A DNA stretch of 64,000 bases. Source: an uncultured Eubacterium sp. (GTDB lineage Bacteria; Bacillota; Clostridia; Lachnospirales; Lachnospiraceae). The stretch is taken from the NCBI GenBank assembly GCA_910580075.1, contig CAJTVR010000014.1:1-64000 (forward strand), in the 5' to 3' direction. Position 1 is the first letter of the stretch. Each line of letters opens with the position of its first letter. Positions 27,700-37,831 of the stretch are shown piece by piece. Below the pieces are notes generated by a model, which was not told where the DNA came from, searched no databases, and saw only the letters and a program-made list of their open reading frames with translations. The position numbers and the translations under genes were made by a program.

Positions 27700-27726
27700 T
27701 AACAAAATCCCGAAAACATCCGATAA
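27700..27726 (+). promoter_or_regulatory. Sigma-28 promoter of the flgM operon
   Basis: TAAC, 15 bases, TCCGATAA. Close to the TAAA-N15-GCCGATAT seen before both flagellins. Confidence 0.7.
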
Positions 27727-27827
27727 ACAAGTTATAGAACTTCACAAAGCAATGAAACTATTGCATACAGAGTGTTGTTTTCTAAAATATATTTTCAGGG
27801 ATGAGACAATGAAAGGAGATGCCTATT

Positions 27828-28106
27828 ATGCGTATAGATGCTTATAACCAGATCGCTACCTTATACAATACGACAAAGCCGTCCAAGGCAAAGAGTACAG
27901 CAGAAATCACCTCTGCACGTGATCAGGTTCAGATCTCAAGAGCAGGGAGAGACTATCAAATCGCAAAACAGGCAGTCGCAGCAGCTTCGGATATCAGGGA
28001 AGATAAAGTTGCAGAGCTTAAATCAAGCATAAAGTCTGGAAACTATGACGTTGATACTGGAGATTTTGCGAGCAGGTTATTAGCCAGTTATTACGCGGCT
28101 AATTAA
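27828..28106 (+). CDS. flgM: Anti-sigma-28 factor FlgM
   Basis: 92 residues from the ATG at 27828, correctly spaced from GAAAGGAG; an ATG at 27819 is too close to that site. The C-terminal half has the FlgM pattern (RDYQIAKQAVAAASDIREDKVAELKSSIKSGNYDVD...FASRLL). It holds sigma-28 until the hook is finished. It heads the late flagellar operon and is under sigma-28 itself. Confidence 0.93.
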   Translation: MRIDAYNQIATLYNTTKPSKAKSTAEITSARDQVQISRAGRDYQIAKQAVAAASDIREDKVAELKSSIKSGNYDVDTGDFASRLLASYYAAN

Positions 28107-28132
28107 AAAGTAAAGAAATGCGAGGATAAAAA

Positions 28133-28645
28133 GTGGCTAGTTTAATGGATGACCTGGTTCAGGTCTTAGAGAGCGAGAACGAAGAATATGAGAAATTAGC
28201 TGAGTTGTCTAAGGAGAAAAAGCAGGTCATCATAGATGCCAACGTTCCGGCTCTGGAAAAAATCGTAGATTTAGAACAGGACGTGACAAGTAAAATTCAA
28301 AATCTGGATAATTACAGGTTAAAAGTCATGCGTGACATGGCAGTTGTTCTGAATAAGAAAGAGAAGGATTTTACGCTGGATACAGTCATTGAAATGTTAG
28401 ACGGCCAGCCAAAGGAACAGGAACGGCTACAAAACGTAAAAAAACGGTTAAAGACGACATTAGCAGAAGTTCGGAAAATCAATGAACAAAATCAGACATT
28501 GCTGAATCAGGCTCTGGATATGGTAGAGTTTGACCTGACTCTGTTTCGAAGCATGCGAACCGCACCCGAGACGGCGAACTATGACAGGAACGCTTACAAT
28601 ACGGGAGATATCTTAGGAGGCGGCGGTTTTGACGCAAAACAATAA
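28133..28645 (+). CDS. flgN: Flagellar chaperone FlgN
   Basis: 170 residues; GTG start after GCGAGGA. All-helical with long coiled-coil segments and the C-terminal DMVEFDLTLFRSMR typical of FlgN-like proteins. It escorts FlgK and FlgL to the export gate. Between flgM and flgK, the usual place. Confidence 0.88.
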   Translation: MASLMDDLVQVLESENEEYEKLAELSKEKKQVIIDANVPALEKIVDLEQDVTSKIQNLDNYRLKVMRDMAVVLNKKEKDFTLDTVIEMLDGQPKEQERLQNVKKRLKTTLAEVRKINEQNQTLLNQALDMVEFDLTLFRSMRTAPETANYDRNAYNTGDILGGGGFDAKQ

Positions 28646-28666
28646 CGGACAGGAGGGTAAGCAATT

Positions 28667-30664
28667 ATGGCAAATGGAATGGGTTCTATTTTTGTGGGGC
28701 ATTCGGGGCTGAAAGCTTCTCAGGATTCGATTCATAATGTAGCGAACAACCTGGCTAACGTAAACACCCAGGGGTATGTACGTCAGCAGGTTGTTTTTCG
28801 TGATGCACGCTACAGCAATATAGCATATTCCAAAAATAATTACAAAAAATTAGTAGGACAGGGAACTTCCATCGGGGAAATTGTGCATGCAAGGGATATT
28901 TTCCTGGATAAGGCGTTCCGTAAGGAAAACGGAAGGCAGGCTTATTACCAGGCGACCTATGATGCAATTGACGAAGTGCAGAACTTTTTCCAGGAGCTGG
29001 AAGGTACAGCTTTTCAGGAGATTTTAGACGGCAGTGAAGGAAGTCTCTGGCAGGCATTTGAGGAATTTTCCAAAGATCCGTCAGACATGGCGGCTCAGAA
29101 CCTTGTAATTCAGAAAGCCAGCCTGTTTGCAACGCGTTCGCAGGCAGTTTTCAAAGGGCTTATGAATTACCAGAAACAGATTAATATACAGATTTCTGAT
29201 AACATAGATGATATAAATAAATATATCAAACAGATTTACGAGCTGAACACCCGGATTACTTCCATAGAAACAGGCGGCCGCGAAACTGCAATGAATGAAC
29301 GTGATGCGAGAGATTACGCGATTGACCAGCTGAGCAAATATGGAAATATTACATATGAAGAAAGAAAAAACGGAGCCGTTGCGATAAAATTCGAAGGCGA
29401 ATTAGTAGCGGACGATATGTTCTATCATCAGATAGGCAAAAAGACAGACCGCATGACAGGATATGTTACGCCGTACTGGCCGCATCTTTCTAATGAAGAA
29501 GCCGGAAAATATCATGAAGTATTTGACTTTACCAGGGAAATCTGTACAGAGTTTGATACAGATATCGGCGAACTGAAAGCTCTTTTGCAGGCAAGAGGCA
29601 CTACAGTATCGAATTTTAATGATATTCTCAACGCAGATCCGGATAAATATGATTCTACAACAGGACTGTCGGTTATGCAGAATACCCAGGCAGAATTTGA
29701 CCAGTTAGTACATGGAATTGTAAAACAGATCAACGACATTCTTGCGCCGAATAAGAAAATGGACAGCCTGATTGTGCGGGAACAGAATGCAGACGGCAGC
29801 TATTCGTATGTGCAGTACAGAAATGCAAATGTCTTAGATGAGGAAAACTGCTGTGTAGGCATGGACGGAAAAAAACCGCCTCAGGAGCTGTTTACAAGAT
29901 CCGGCTGCCCGCGTTATAAAGAAGTGTCCGCCTTTGATGAAGAGACAGGCGAATGGCGTACATTTTATATGTATAACGAAGAAGACGTGAACGATTCAGA
30001 GCCGTATTATGATTCAAACGGTAAGACTTACCGGGTATTTAATTCAGATAATACAACTGTTGCTAAAGTAACGCTTCAGGAAACAAACGGCGAGCCGGAT
30101 ATCCAGAATGGAAAACTGGTAATTACAGGCCGGACAGAAGAAAAACCATACACACCTTGGGATAAAGAAGGCAATAAGAAATATACCGGAGAGAAGATAA
30201 ACGGCAGATGGATTATTAATGAAAACTATACTTACGATACGTCCAAACAGTATACGTCACTGGAAATAGAAATTAACTTTAATCTGCTGAAAGACGTAAA
30301 AAATTTACCGCATAAACATGACAATCTGGAAATCGCCCATGACATGGCGATTAAGCTGGCAAACTTATGGGATAATAAAACACTGTCGATTAATCCGCGC
30401 TATACACAGTCAAAGTACAGTTATAGTGAATACTATAAGGAAATGGTCGGTGAAATCGGAATTGTCGGCTCCATGTACGGAACAACAGCCGAAAAACTGG
30501 AAGGTACAGTTTCGGCAGTAGAAAACCAGCGGAACGAAGTAATCGGCGTATCCTCAGACGAAGAGCTGACAAGGATGATTAAATATCAGAATGCATATAA
30601 TGCTTCAAGCCGTTATATTCAGACCGTCAGCGATATGATAGAGATGCTTGTTACCAGCTTATAA
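28667..30664 (+). CDS. flgK: Flagellar hook-associated protein FlgK (first copy)
   Basis: 665 residues. N-terminal rod pattern GHSGLKASQDSIHNVANNLANVNTQGYVRQ and C-terminal DEELTRMIKYQNAYNASSRYIQTVSDMIEMLV are the FlgK terminal helices. The middle is a variable outer domain. It forms the hook-filament junction. A second flgK follows 16 bases later. Confidence 0.93.
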   Translation: MANGMGSIFVGHSGLKASQDSIHNVANNLANVNTQGYVRQQVVFRDARYSNIAYSKNNYKKLVGQGTSIGEIVHARDIFLDKAFRKENGRQAYYQATYDAIDEVQNFFQELEGTAFQEILDGSEGSLWQAFEEFSKDPSDMAAQNLVIQKASLFATRSQAVFKGLMNYQKQINIQISDNIDDINKYIKQIYELNTRITSIETGGRETAMNERDARDYAIDQLSKYGNITYEERKNGAVAIKFEGELVADDMFYHQIGKKTDRMTGYVTPYWPHLSNEEAGKYHEVFDFTREICTEFDTDIGELKALLQARGTTVSNFNDILNADPDKYDSTTGLSVMQNTQAEFDQLVHGIVKQINDILAPNKKMDSLIVREQNADGSYSYVQYRNANVLDEENCCVGMDGKKPPQELFTRSGCPRYKEVSAFDEETGEWRTFYMYNEEDVNDSEPYYDSNGKTYRVFNSDNTTVAKVTLQETNGEPDIQNGKLVITGRTEEKPYTPWDKEGNKKYTGEKINGRWIINENYTYDTSKQYTSLEIEINFNLLKDVKNLPHKHDNLEIAHDMAIKLANLWDNKTLSINPRYTQSKYSYSEYYKEMVGEIGIVGSMYGTTAEKLEGTVSAVENQRNEVIGVSSDEELTRMIKYQNAYNASSRYIQTVSDMIEMLVTSL

Positions 30665-30680
30665 GACGTGAGGTGAATAT

Positions 30681-32642
30681 ATGAGTTCTACATTTTTTGG
30701 ATTAAATATCGGCTGGTCTGCATTAAATGCATATTCAGCTTCTATCAATACAACTGCAAATAACGTATCCAACGCAAATACGCCTGGATACAGCAAACAG
30801 GTTGTAAACCTGGAGGCAAAAGCAGCGCTGCGGAATCATACGTACGGCACGCTTGGAAGCGGTGTTGACGCGGTATCGATTACCCAGCTTCGAAACACAT
30901 ATTATGATGTAAAATACTGGACGAATAACAGCAAAGTCGGACAGTATGAGAAAAAAGTATATTATATGTCACAGATTGAGAATCTGTACAGAGACGATTC
31001 CGTAAATCTGGCCGGATTTGAAAAACTGTATACAAAAATGTTTAAGTCGATGGATTCCTTAAAAGGAAGTCCGGCTGATTTATATATCCGCAAGCAGTTT
31101 ATCAATGAAGCACAGAGCATGATGGATTACTTTAACAGTATGTACAGCAATCTGCAGGATATGCAGTCAGACTGTAATCAGGAAGTAAAAGCATTAGTTA
31201 CAGACATTAACTCTTATGCACAGAAAATTTCCATCATCAATGATAAAATCAATACCATTGAAATCCAGGGCAGGCGTGCCAACGAGCTGCGCGACCAGCG
31301 TGCGTATCTGTTAGACCAGCTCTCTGCAATTGTGCCGATTGAAATTGAAGAAACAGAAGTGCAAAACAGCAATGATCCGGATAACTATCTGGGCGGTACA
31401 AGATTCCGCGTCCGCTTAGAAGGCCAGCTTCTTGTAGACGGCAGCGATTATAATCAGCTGGAATGCTATGCGCGTACAGAAAAAGTCAGCCAGTGTGATA
31501 TTGAAGGACTGTATGACATCCGCTGGACGCATACCGGAAATGAATTCTATGCTTCTTCTGATACGATGTCAGGAGAATTAAAAGCCGTATTAAATATCCG
31601 TGACGGCAATAACAGAGAAAATTTCCAGGGAACATTTACAAAAATAGAGGGCAACAGGATTACAATTGAAAGTCCGAATATTACGAACGTCGAGGCAATG
31701 AATATGCCGGATGCCGGACAGATTACAATTGCAAACCGGACTTATGCATATTCCAGATTTGAGATGCGCGTTTCACTGGATGAAAACGGTGAAGAAAAAT
31801 ATACGTATGTATTTGAACTTGAAGGAGATAACGTTTCTTCCCTGGCGGGAAAAGCCGGCCGGGAAGCAAGCGTCGGACGCGCCATTGATTCCCGCGGTAT
31901 TCCATATTATATGTCACAGATGAACGAATTCCTGCGTTCATTCTGCCGTAAATTTAATGATATGCAGATTTATGGAAAAGGTGACGGAATGACAGACAGC
32001 GACGGGAATCTGGTCGGCGAACGCTATACCATTGATGAGAACGGCAACGTAATTCCAAAAGACATTGCATATAAAAACGGCGGTGTTGATACAAACGGCA
32101 ATCAGGTAGGTGCATTTTTTGTAGCAAATAAAACAAACGGTCAGGAAAATGCATTCTTAGATACTAAAAAAACTGACGGCGAAAAAGGGCAGAGGGTAAA
32201 ATATTCTTCGGATGCAGCCGGCGGCAATTATTACCAGCTGACAGCAGGAAATGCTGCTGTAAACAAAAAAGCGATCGATGATTCAAATAATTTTGCAACG
32301 TCCGTCCGCACCGACACAGATGAGAGTGAGGCGGGAATCGTTAACATGATGCTGGAACTGAAATCAAAGACGGTTATATACCGCGGTTCCGGCGGAGACC
32401 AGTTCCTCCGGTATATTATTTCAGATATTACCGTAGATGCACAGGAAGCAGAGATTCTGGCATCCAACTATTCAGATATCGGTACAATTGTAGATACTTA
32501 CCGCATGTCTGTTTCCAGTGTGGATGAAGATGAAGAAGGTCTGGATCTGATTAAATTCCAGAATGCTTATAATCTGGCATCTAAGATTATATCCACAATG
32601 AATCAGATGTATGACAGGCTGATTACGCAGACAGGTGTATAA
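30681..32642 (+). CDS. flgK: Flagellar hook-associated protein FlgK (second copy)
   Basis: 653 residues; site ACGTGAGGTG. Terminal FlgK patterns again (GLNIGWSALNAYSASINTT, SNANTPGYSKQ at the start; GLDLIKFQNAYNLASKIISTMNQMYD at the end), but clearly different in sequence from the first copy, so this is an old paralogue, not a recent duplication. The two may form a mixed junction or serve different filaments. Confidence 0.92.
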   Translation: MSSTFFGLNIGWSALNAYSASINTTANNVSNANTPGYSKQVVNLEAKAALRNHTYGTLGSGVDAVSITQLRNTYYDVKYWTNNSKVGQYEKKVYYMSQIENLYRDDSVNLAGFEKLYTKMFKSMDSLKGSPADLYIRKQFINEAQSMMDYFNSMYSNLQDMQSDCNQEVKALVTDINSYAQKISIINDKINTIEIQGRRANELRDQRAYLLDQLSAIVPIEIEETEVQNSNDPDNYLGGTRFRVRLEGQLLVDGSDYNQLECYARTEKVSQCDIEGLYDIRWTHTGNEFYASSDTMSGELKAVLNIRDGNNRENFQGTFTKIEGNRITIESPNITNVEAMNMPDAGQITIANRTYAYSRFEMRVSLDENGEEKYTYVFELEGDNVSSLAGKAGREASVGRAIDSRGIPYYMSQMNEFLRSFCRKFNDMQIYGKGDGMTDSDGNLVGERYTIDENGNVIPKDIAYKNGGVDTNGNQVGAFFVANKTNGQENAFLDTKKTDGEKGQRVKYSSDAAGGNYYQLTAGNAAVNKKAIDDSNNFATSVRTDTDESEAGIVNMMLELKSKTVIYRGSGGDQFLRYIISDITVDAQEAEILASNYSDIGTIVDTYRMSVSSVDEDEEGLDLIKFQNAYNLASKIISTMNQMYDRLITQTGV

Positions 32643-32656
32643 AGGAGGGAACGGCC

Positions 32657-34615
32657 ATGATGCGAGTAACCAATTCCATGATCGTCAAACGGACGAAAAC
32701 AAACATTAACAACAACAGATCTAAGGTAGATTACACGAACAACCAGATGTCTACCCAGAAAAAAATCACGAAGCCTTCCGACAATCCGATTATTGCCATC
32801 CGCTCACTGCGCCTGCGCAGTACATTAAGTACAATTACACAGTATTATGAAAACAATATTCCGGATACGGAATCCTGGATGGACTGTACCGAAACAGCAC
32901 TCACAAATATGAAAGACCTGCTTACCGATGCTTACAGCCGTGTTGTATACGGTGCTACGGATGAGCTGGAAACAGAAGACAGAGAGACTATTTTAAAAGC
33001 TCTCCAGTCTCTGCAGCAGCAGATTTACTGTGAAGGCAATGCAGACTATGCAGGAAGAACGGTATTTACCGGATATAAGACAGACCAGAAACTGACTTTT
33101 ATGAGCAATTTAGAAGCAGCGGAAGAGCATTACGAGATTACAGAGAAATTTGACTATAGAGATGTAGAGAAGAAAAACTATTATGCGAACGGGTTTGACG
33201 ATACTTCAGATGAAAAACTGAAAAATGAAGACCCGGAAGTATTCCAGGAAGTGAAACTTAACAGACTGCGCCTGGCTTATGATAAGATTACGAAAGAAGG
33301 AAACACTCTGAGTATTTCTTATAAAGATGAAGACGGCAATTCTGTAACGATGAAGCTGGCAGAGGACGGAACGACGTCCGTTTCATACCTGGATACAAAT
33401 GGGAAACCTGCAAGCACAACCTTTGGAACCGACGGAACGGCAATTGTCAGCGTACTGGGCGGTACTGTCAGTGCAAAGCTGGATGCAAATGGAGCTATGC
33501 CGGCGGGACAGCCGGCAGTTGTGACACAGCCGCCAGGTTATTATATTGATGACACAGACCTGATGACCAGTACATCTGCTCCGGATGCAAATGGCAACAC
33601 AACTACGACATATTCTTATAATGTATATGATAAGAATGACTGGGATATTTATCAGGCTGATCTGGCAAACAATCCTGCAGCAGTAAAACCTCAGCCGAAA
33701 GAGACAGTAAAGTTTGACGTGCTGAATCCGCCGGCAGGAAGTACAGATGCCCCGGTGATTTCAGCAGCCGGTGCGGGAAAAGCCGTAACGCCTCCGTCAC
33801 TGACTTACAGAGTCACAGATACATCTTCTCTGAAAGATGCAGATTACCAGATTGGCGCAAATGAGATCGTGTTCGACCAGGAAAACGGCGAACTGATTTT
33901 TAGCGATGATGTTGCAGAATTTTTAGACGCAAACCGTGCAGATATACAGTTTGATTATGATAAAAAAGGCTTTAAAGAAGGCGAGCTTCGTCCGGAATAC
34001 TATTTCAACTGCAAACGCTATATGAAAGACCGTGACGACATCACATATGAAAACTTTGATGAAGACGGAAACTGGCTGACACAGGGTATCTTTTATAATA
34101 TTGCAGGCGGCCAGCAGATGCAGATTAATACAGAAGGCAGAGAAGTATTCAATTCGGATATCCGGCGCGACCTGGATGAGCTGATAGACATTGTAAACAC
34201 AGCTATGACAGCTCAGACAACCGTAGACGACATCAAGAAAAAAATCGAATCCGGCAATTATGAAGGAGAGGATCTGAAAAAGCTGGAAAACTGGTATGAT
34301 GCTGCTAAAAAACAGCTTGACTATGCAAAACAGAACATGCACGACACATACAGTTCTTATATTACCAGATTTCAGGGCTATCTGGATGATGTCAATATGG
34401 AAATTACAGATTTAGGCGGACGCGGTGAGCGTGTATCGCTTACAAAGAGCCGTATGAGCGTACAGCAGTCTACATTCAAAGAATTAAAATCTATCAATGA
34501 AGATATGGATTTATCCGACCTGGTAATTAACTATACAGCAGCATCCGTTGCTTACCAGTGCGCATTGCAGGCAGCATCCAAAATTGGAAAAATGACACTG
34601 CTGGATTTCATTTAA
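32657..34615 (+). CDS. flgL: Flagellar hook-associated protein FlgL, enlarged
   Basis: 652 residues; site AAAGGAGGG. N-terminal MRVTNSMIVKRTKTNINNNRSK and KKITKPSDNPIIAIRSLRLR, C-terminal flagellin-like helices (YITRFQGYLDDVNMEITDLGGRGERVSLTKSRM). FlgL is usually about 300-500 residues; the extra length is a central insert (about 180-470) rich in Thr/Pro/Gly (DGNTVTMKLAEDGTTSVS-like runs), which should lie on the outer face. Confidence 0.9.
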   Translation: MMRVTNSMIVKRTKTNINNNRSKVDYTNNQMSTQKKITKPSDNPIIAIRSLRLRSTLSTITQYYENNIPDTESWMDCTETALTNMKDLLTDAYSRVVYGATDELETEDRETILKALQSLQQQIYCEGNADYAGRTVFTGYKTDQKLTFMSNLEAAEEHYEITEKFDYRDVEKKNYYANGFDDTSDEKLKNEDPEVFQEVKLNRLRLAYDKITKEGNTLSISYKDEDGNSVTMKLAEDGTTSVSYLDTNGKPASTTFGTDGTAIVSVLGGTVSAKLDANGAMPAGQPAVVTQPPGYYIDDTDLMTSTSAPDANGNTTTTYSYNVYDKNDWDIYQADLANNPAAVKPQPKETVKFDVLNPPAGSTDAPVISAAGAGKAVTPPSLTYRVTDTSSLKDADYQIGANEIVFDQENGELIFSDDVAEFLDANRADIQFDYDKKGFKEGELRPEYYFNCKRYMKDRDDITYENFDEDGNWLTQGIFYNIAGGQQMQINTEGREVFNSDIRRDLDELIDIVNTAMTAQTTVDDIKKKIESGNYEGEDLKKLENWYDAAKKQLDYAKQNMHDTYSSYITRFQGYLDDVNMEITDLGGRGERVSLTKSRMSVQQSTFKELKSINEDMDLSDLVINYTAASVAYQCALQAASKIGKMTLLDFI

Positions 34616-34654
34616 CAGAATACAGTTTCATTTAATAGAATTTATGAAAAGACA

Positions 34655-34691
34655 AGGACGTCAGAAACATATATATGTTTTTGACGTTCCT
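34655..34691 (+). other. Hairpin between flgL and fliW
   Basis: AGGACGTCAGAAACATATATATGTTTTTGACGTTCCT folds with two G-T pairs; followed by a small GTTTCT/AGAAAC stem. There is no run of T, so it may reduce read-through or stabilise the upstream mRNA end. Confidence 0.5.
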
Positions 34692-34783
34692 GTTTCTGAA
34701 AAAGAAACAGCGGCTGTATCTGGCAAATGCAGTACTGCATTCCGTAAAAGAACATAAATGCGAGGAGTAGAAGGAGTTATAGA

Positions 34784-35236
34784 ATGAAGGCAGATACGAG
34801 ATTATTTGGCGAAATTGATATACAGGATGACAAAATCATCACATTAAAAGAAGGAATCATCGGATTTCCAGATCTGCAGCATTTCACATTAATATATGAT
34901 GAAGAAAAAGAAGGAAAAGGCGGCGTAAAATGGCTGCAGTCCATGGATGATACAGAATTTGCAATGCCGGTCATCAATCCTCTGGATGTAAAACCGGACT
35001 ATAAGCCGACCGTCAGCACAGAAGAACTTGAAGCACTAGGCGAAATGCCGATTGAAAGTACATTTATTCTGGTAACCATGACAGTGCCAAAAGAAATTGA
35101 AAAGATGTCTGTAAACTTAAAAGCTCCATTTATTATCAACATGGAAAATCTGCAGGGAGCCCAGCTCATTGTCGAAGACGATTATCCAGTAAAATATATG
35201 ATTTATGACATCTTAAATAAGAAAGAAAAGAGGTGA
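34784..35236 (+). CDS. fliW: Flagellar assembly factor FliW
   Basis: 150 residues after GAAGGAG. FliW pattern TLKEGIIGFPDLQHFTLI near the N-terminus and EKMSVNLKAPFIINMENLQGAQLIVEDDYPVKYMI near the end. It binds both flagellin and CsrA; when flagellin leaves, FliW frees from it and relieves CsrA repression. Seven-base gap to csrA. Confidence 0.95.
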   Translation: MKADTRLFGEIDIQDDKIITLKEGIIGFPDLQHFTLIYDEEKEGKGGVKWLQSMDDTEFAMPVINPLDVKPDYKPTVSTEELEALGEMPIESTFILVTMTVPKEIEKMSVNLKAPFIINMENLQGAQLIVEDDYPVKYMIYDILNKKEKR

Positions 35237-35242
35237 GCAGAT

Positions 35243-35458
35243 ATGCTGGCACTGACCAGAAAAAAAGGCGAAGCACTGGTGCTGAACAATAACATCGAAG
35301 TCACAATATTGGAAATCCGCGGAGACCAGGTGAAAATAGGGGTATCTGCTCCGAAGGAAGTGCCAATCTACCGCAAGGAAGTATATCTTCAGATTCAGAA
35401 AGAAAACGAAGAATCTTCCAGTGCTGACAGTATGGAACGTCTGAAAAATTTGTTTTAA
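35243..35458 (+). CDS. csrA: Carbon storage/translational regulator CsrA
   Basis: 71 residues: LALTRKKGEALVLNNNIEVTILEIRGDQVKIGVSAPKEVPIYRKEVY, the complete CsrA core with the RNA-binding R and the FliW-sensitive C-terminus. It blocks translation of mRNAs with GGA hairpins. The flagellin leaders at 57451 and 58956 are likely targets. Confidence 0.96.
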   Translation: MLALTRKKGEALVLNNNIEVTILEIRGDQVKIGVSAPKEVPIYRKEVYLQIQKENEESSSADSMERLKNLF

Positions 35459-35461
35459 TGT

Positions 35462-35488
35462 TAATTTTTTTGGTTCACGGACCGATAT
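35462..35488 (+). promoter_or_regulatory. Sigma-28 promoter of flaG-fliD-fliS
   Basis: TAAT, 15 bases, ACCGATAT, just after the csrA stop. One mismatch in the -35 against TAAA. Confidence 0.65.
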
Positions 35489-35544
35489 AAAAAGCAATAG
35501 GAGTAACAGGCTGGCCAGAGCATTCGCATGGAGGTGATAATGAT

Positions 35545-35991
35545 ATGGCTATAGATGCAATGAACATGGCTGCAGCGACCTATCAGGGACGAGCGTCGGG
35601 TGCAGCAGGACAGAAAAGCAGGACAGAGAGCAAACCATCTGTAAAAGCAGCAGCTGCCGAAACTGCTGACAGGCCGGAAGAGAATACATCTGATTCTGAA
35701 ATCAGACTGTTTGAACCAGTCAGGGAAGGACAGGATGAGAAAAAAGAATTTCAGGGCGGCAGCCAGCAGAATAACAAACAGCTTCAGCAGGCAATTGAAA
35801 AGTTCAAAGAAAAAATGAATCATACGACCGAAGCAGTATTCGGCATTCATGAAGGCACGAACCGTGTTATGATTAAGATTGTTGACAAAGAAACAAAAGA
35901 TATTTTAAAAGAATATCCGCCGGAACAGACACTGGATATGATACAGAAAGTGTGGGAAATGGCTGGTATTATGTTTGATGAGAAATTATAG
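35545..35991 (+). CDS. flaG: FlaG family flagellar protein
   Basis: 148 residues after ATGGAGGTGATAA. Gln/Lys-rich disordered N-terminus, then the FlaG core VFGIHEGTNRVMIKIVDKETKDILKEYPPEQTLDM. FlaG influences filament length in other species. Thirteen bases before fliD. Confidence 0.88.
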   Translation: MAIDAMNMAAATYQGRASGAAGQKSRTESKPSVKAAAAETADRPEENTSDSEIRLFEPVREGQDEKKEFQGGSQQNNKQLQQAIEKFKEKMNHTTEAVFGIHEGTNRVMIKIVDKETKDILKEYPPEQTLDMIQKVWEMAGIMFDEKL

Positions 35992-36004
35992 GAGGTAAGA
36001 AGTC

Positions 36005-37492
36005 ATGACAATTCGAATAACAGGCATGAACTCAGGGCTTGATACAGATTCCATTGTTTCAGAACTGGTATCTGCATACCGGGCAAAGGGTGATAAGTAT
36101 ACAAAGGCACAGACAAAATTATCCTGGACACAGAATGTTTGGAAGTCTCTGAATACGAAGATCTTTAATTTTTATAAGAGTCTGGACAGTCTTCGTCTAG
36201 GAAATACTGTCAGCAAGAAAACGACAGTTTCTGATTCTACGAAAGCAACTGTAACAGCAAGCAGCAATGCAGTAAGCGGTACACAGACTTTAAAAATTAA
36301 TTCGCTTGCAAAGGGCGGATACCTGACCGGTGCTGAACTAAAAAAAGCAGATGCTTCTAAAGAAGGTAAATTAGGGTCAGGTTCTACATTATCTGATTTA
36401 GGAATTACAGAAAACGGCAAAATAAAGATTGAAGGAAGCGAAGGCACGAAGGAAATCGAAGTATCAGCAGATATGAAGATCAGCGATTTTGTAAAGCAGG
36501 TGAATGAATCCGGCACAGGTGTCAAAGCATCTTTTGATGCAGAGAATCAGCGCTTCTTTATTTCTTCTGAAAAGACCGGCAAAGCAAATGACTTTAAGAT
36601 TTCAGGAGCCGATGATAACGGTACTTCTGCGCTGGCAAAACTGGGAATCAGCAATGGTACAAAGATAGATGCTGCTGACGCGGAAATAACACTGAATGAT
36701 GTGAAATATACGTCTTCTTCCAATACATTTAAGATTAACGGTCTGACCATTCAGGCACAGGCAGTTACAGACGGTGAAGTAACCATAACTACAGATACAG
36801 ATGTGCAGGGAATGTATGATAAGATCAAGAATTTCCTCTCTGATTACAATTCTCTGATGACGGAGATGTCCAGCCTTTATAATGCTGATTCTGCAAAAGG
36901 TTATGAACCATTGACATCAGACGAAAAAGAAGCAATGTCTGATACGGAAATCAATGAATGGGAGAAGAAGATTAAAGATTCTCTGCTTCGCAGAGACAGT
37001 ACTCTGGGCGGCATTATGAGTGCAATGTCGACTGCAATGTCATCTACCGTAAATGTAAACGGCACGAATTACAGCCTGTCCAATCTTGGCATCAAGACAC
37101 TGGGATATTTCGCAAGCGGAAAAAATGAGAAGAATTTATACCATATTGATGGAGATGCAGATGATGAAAATACATCAAACAATGCAGATAAATTAATGGA
37201 AATGCTGACTTCTGATCCGGAAGCTGTTGCTGAAATTATCAAAGGCGTAACTTCTAACCTTTATAAAAATCTGGATTCCAAGATGAAATCAACATCGCTC
37301 AGAAGTGCCTATACTGTATACAACGACAAAGAGATGGCAAAGAGCTACAGCGATTACACTACAACGATTAAAGAATGGAATAAAAAGGTTGAGAGTATTG
37401 AGGATTCTTATTACAAGAAATTCTCTGCAATGGAAACAGCACTGGCAAAATTACAGAGTCAGATGTCATCATTTACCAGCATGCTAGGATAA
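36005..37492 (+). CDS. fliD: Flagellar filament cap protein FliD
   Basis: 495 residues after ATAGGAGG. N-terminal ITGMNSGLDTDSIVSELV, the FliD start, and C-terminal helices with KKVESIEDSYYKKFSAMETALAKLQSQMSSFTSML. On the short side for the family. It caps the filament and inserts flagellin. Confidence 0.93.
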   Translation: MTIRITGMNSGLDTDSIVSELVSAYRAKGDKYTKAQTKLSWTQNVWKSLNTKIFNFYKSLDSLRLGNTVSKKTTVSDSTKATVTASSNAVSGTQTLKINSLAKGGYLTGAELKKADASKEGKLGSGSTLSDLGITENGKIKIEGSEGTKEIEVSADMKISDFVKQVNESGTGVKASFDAENQRFFISSEKTGKANDFKISGADDNGTSALAKLGISNGTKIDAADAEITLNDVKYTSSSNTFKINGLTIQAQAVTDGEVTITTDTDVQGMYDKIKNFLSDYNSLMTEMSSLYNADSAKGYEPLTSDEKEAMSDTEINEWEKKIKDSLLRRDSTLGGIMSAMSTAMSSTVNVNGTNYSLSNLGIKTLGYFASGKNEKNLYHIDGDADDENTSNNADKLMEMLTSDPEAVAEIIKGVTSNLYKNLDSKMKSTSLRSAYTVYNDKEMAKSYSDYTTTIKEWNKKVESIEDSYYKKFSAMETALAKLQSQMSSFTSMLG

Positions 37493-37831
37493 AAATAAAT
37501 AACAGTGGCAGTACTAAGGAATATTTACAATCGTATATCGATATAAGACTAATAATATGAGACCGGTATCAGGATATAACGCAGAAAAAATAGTCCTTCA
37601 GACTGTCTGAATAGATACCCGGATTCTTATAGAGCAAAAAGACCACAGTTTTATTCTCAGAGATCTGCATCAGTCTGTAAGATGCTGCAGAACAGACAGC
37701 TTGCTCTTGTAGGATAAAATACCCCCAGTTAAACTGCATTTCGTATGATTGCTGCGGTTTGCTGCAGGGTATTTTGTCGGTTTAAGCAGCAAAACATAAA
37801 TTTAATGTCGGAATATCAGGGAGGATTCGAG
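37493..37831. other. Intergenic region before fliS
   Basis: About 340 bases without a recognised gene. It contains AAAATACCC (37716-37724) pairing with GGGTATTTT (37767-37775) as a terminator-like hairpin with a long loop, and a short CAGACTGTCTG palindrome near 37598. No sigma-28 promoter was found here, so fliS may read through from fliD or use an unseen promoter. Confidence 0.45.

Noticed and set aside
37493..37831. Sigma-28 promoter upstream of fliS
   Set aside because: TAAG and GTCGGAATAT occur near 37780-37815 but with wrong spacing and a poor -10.
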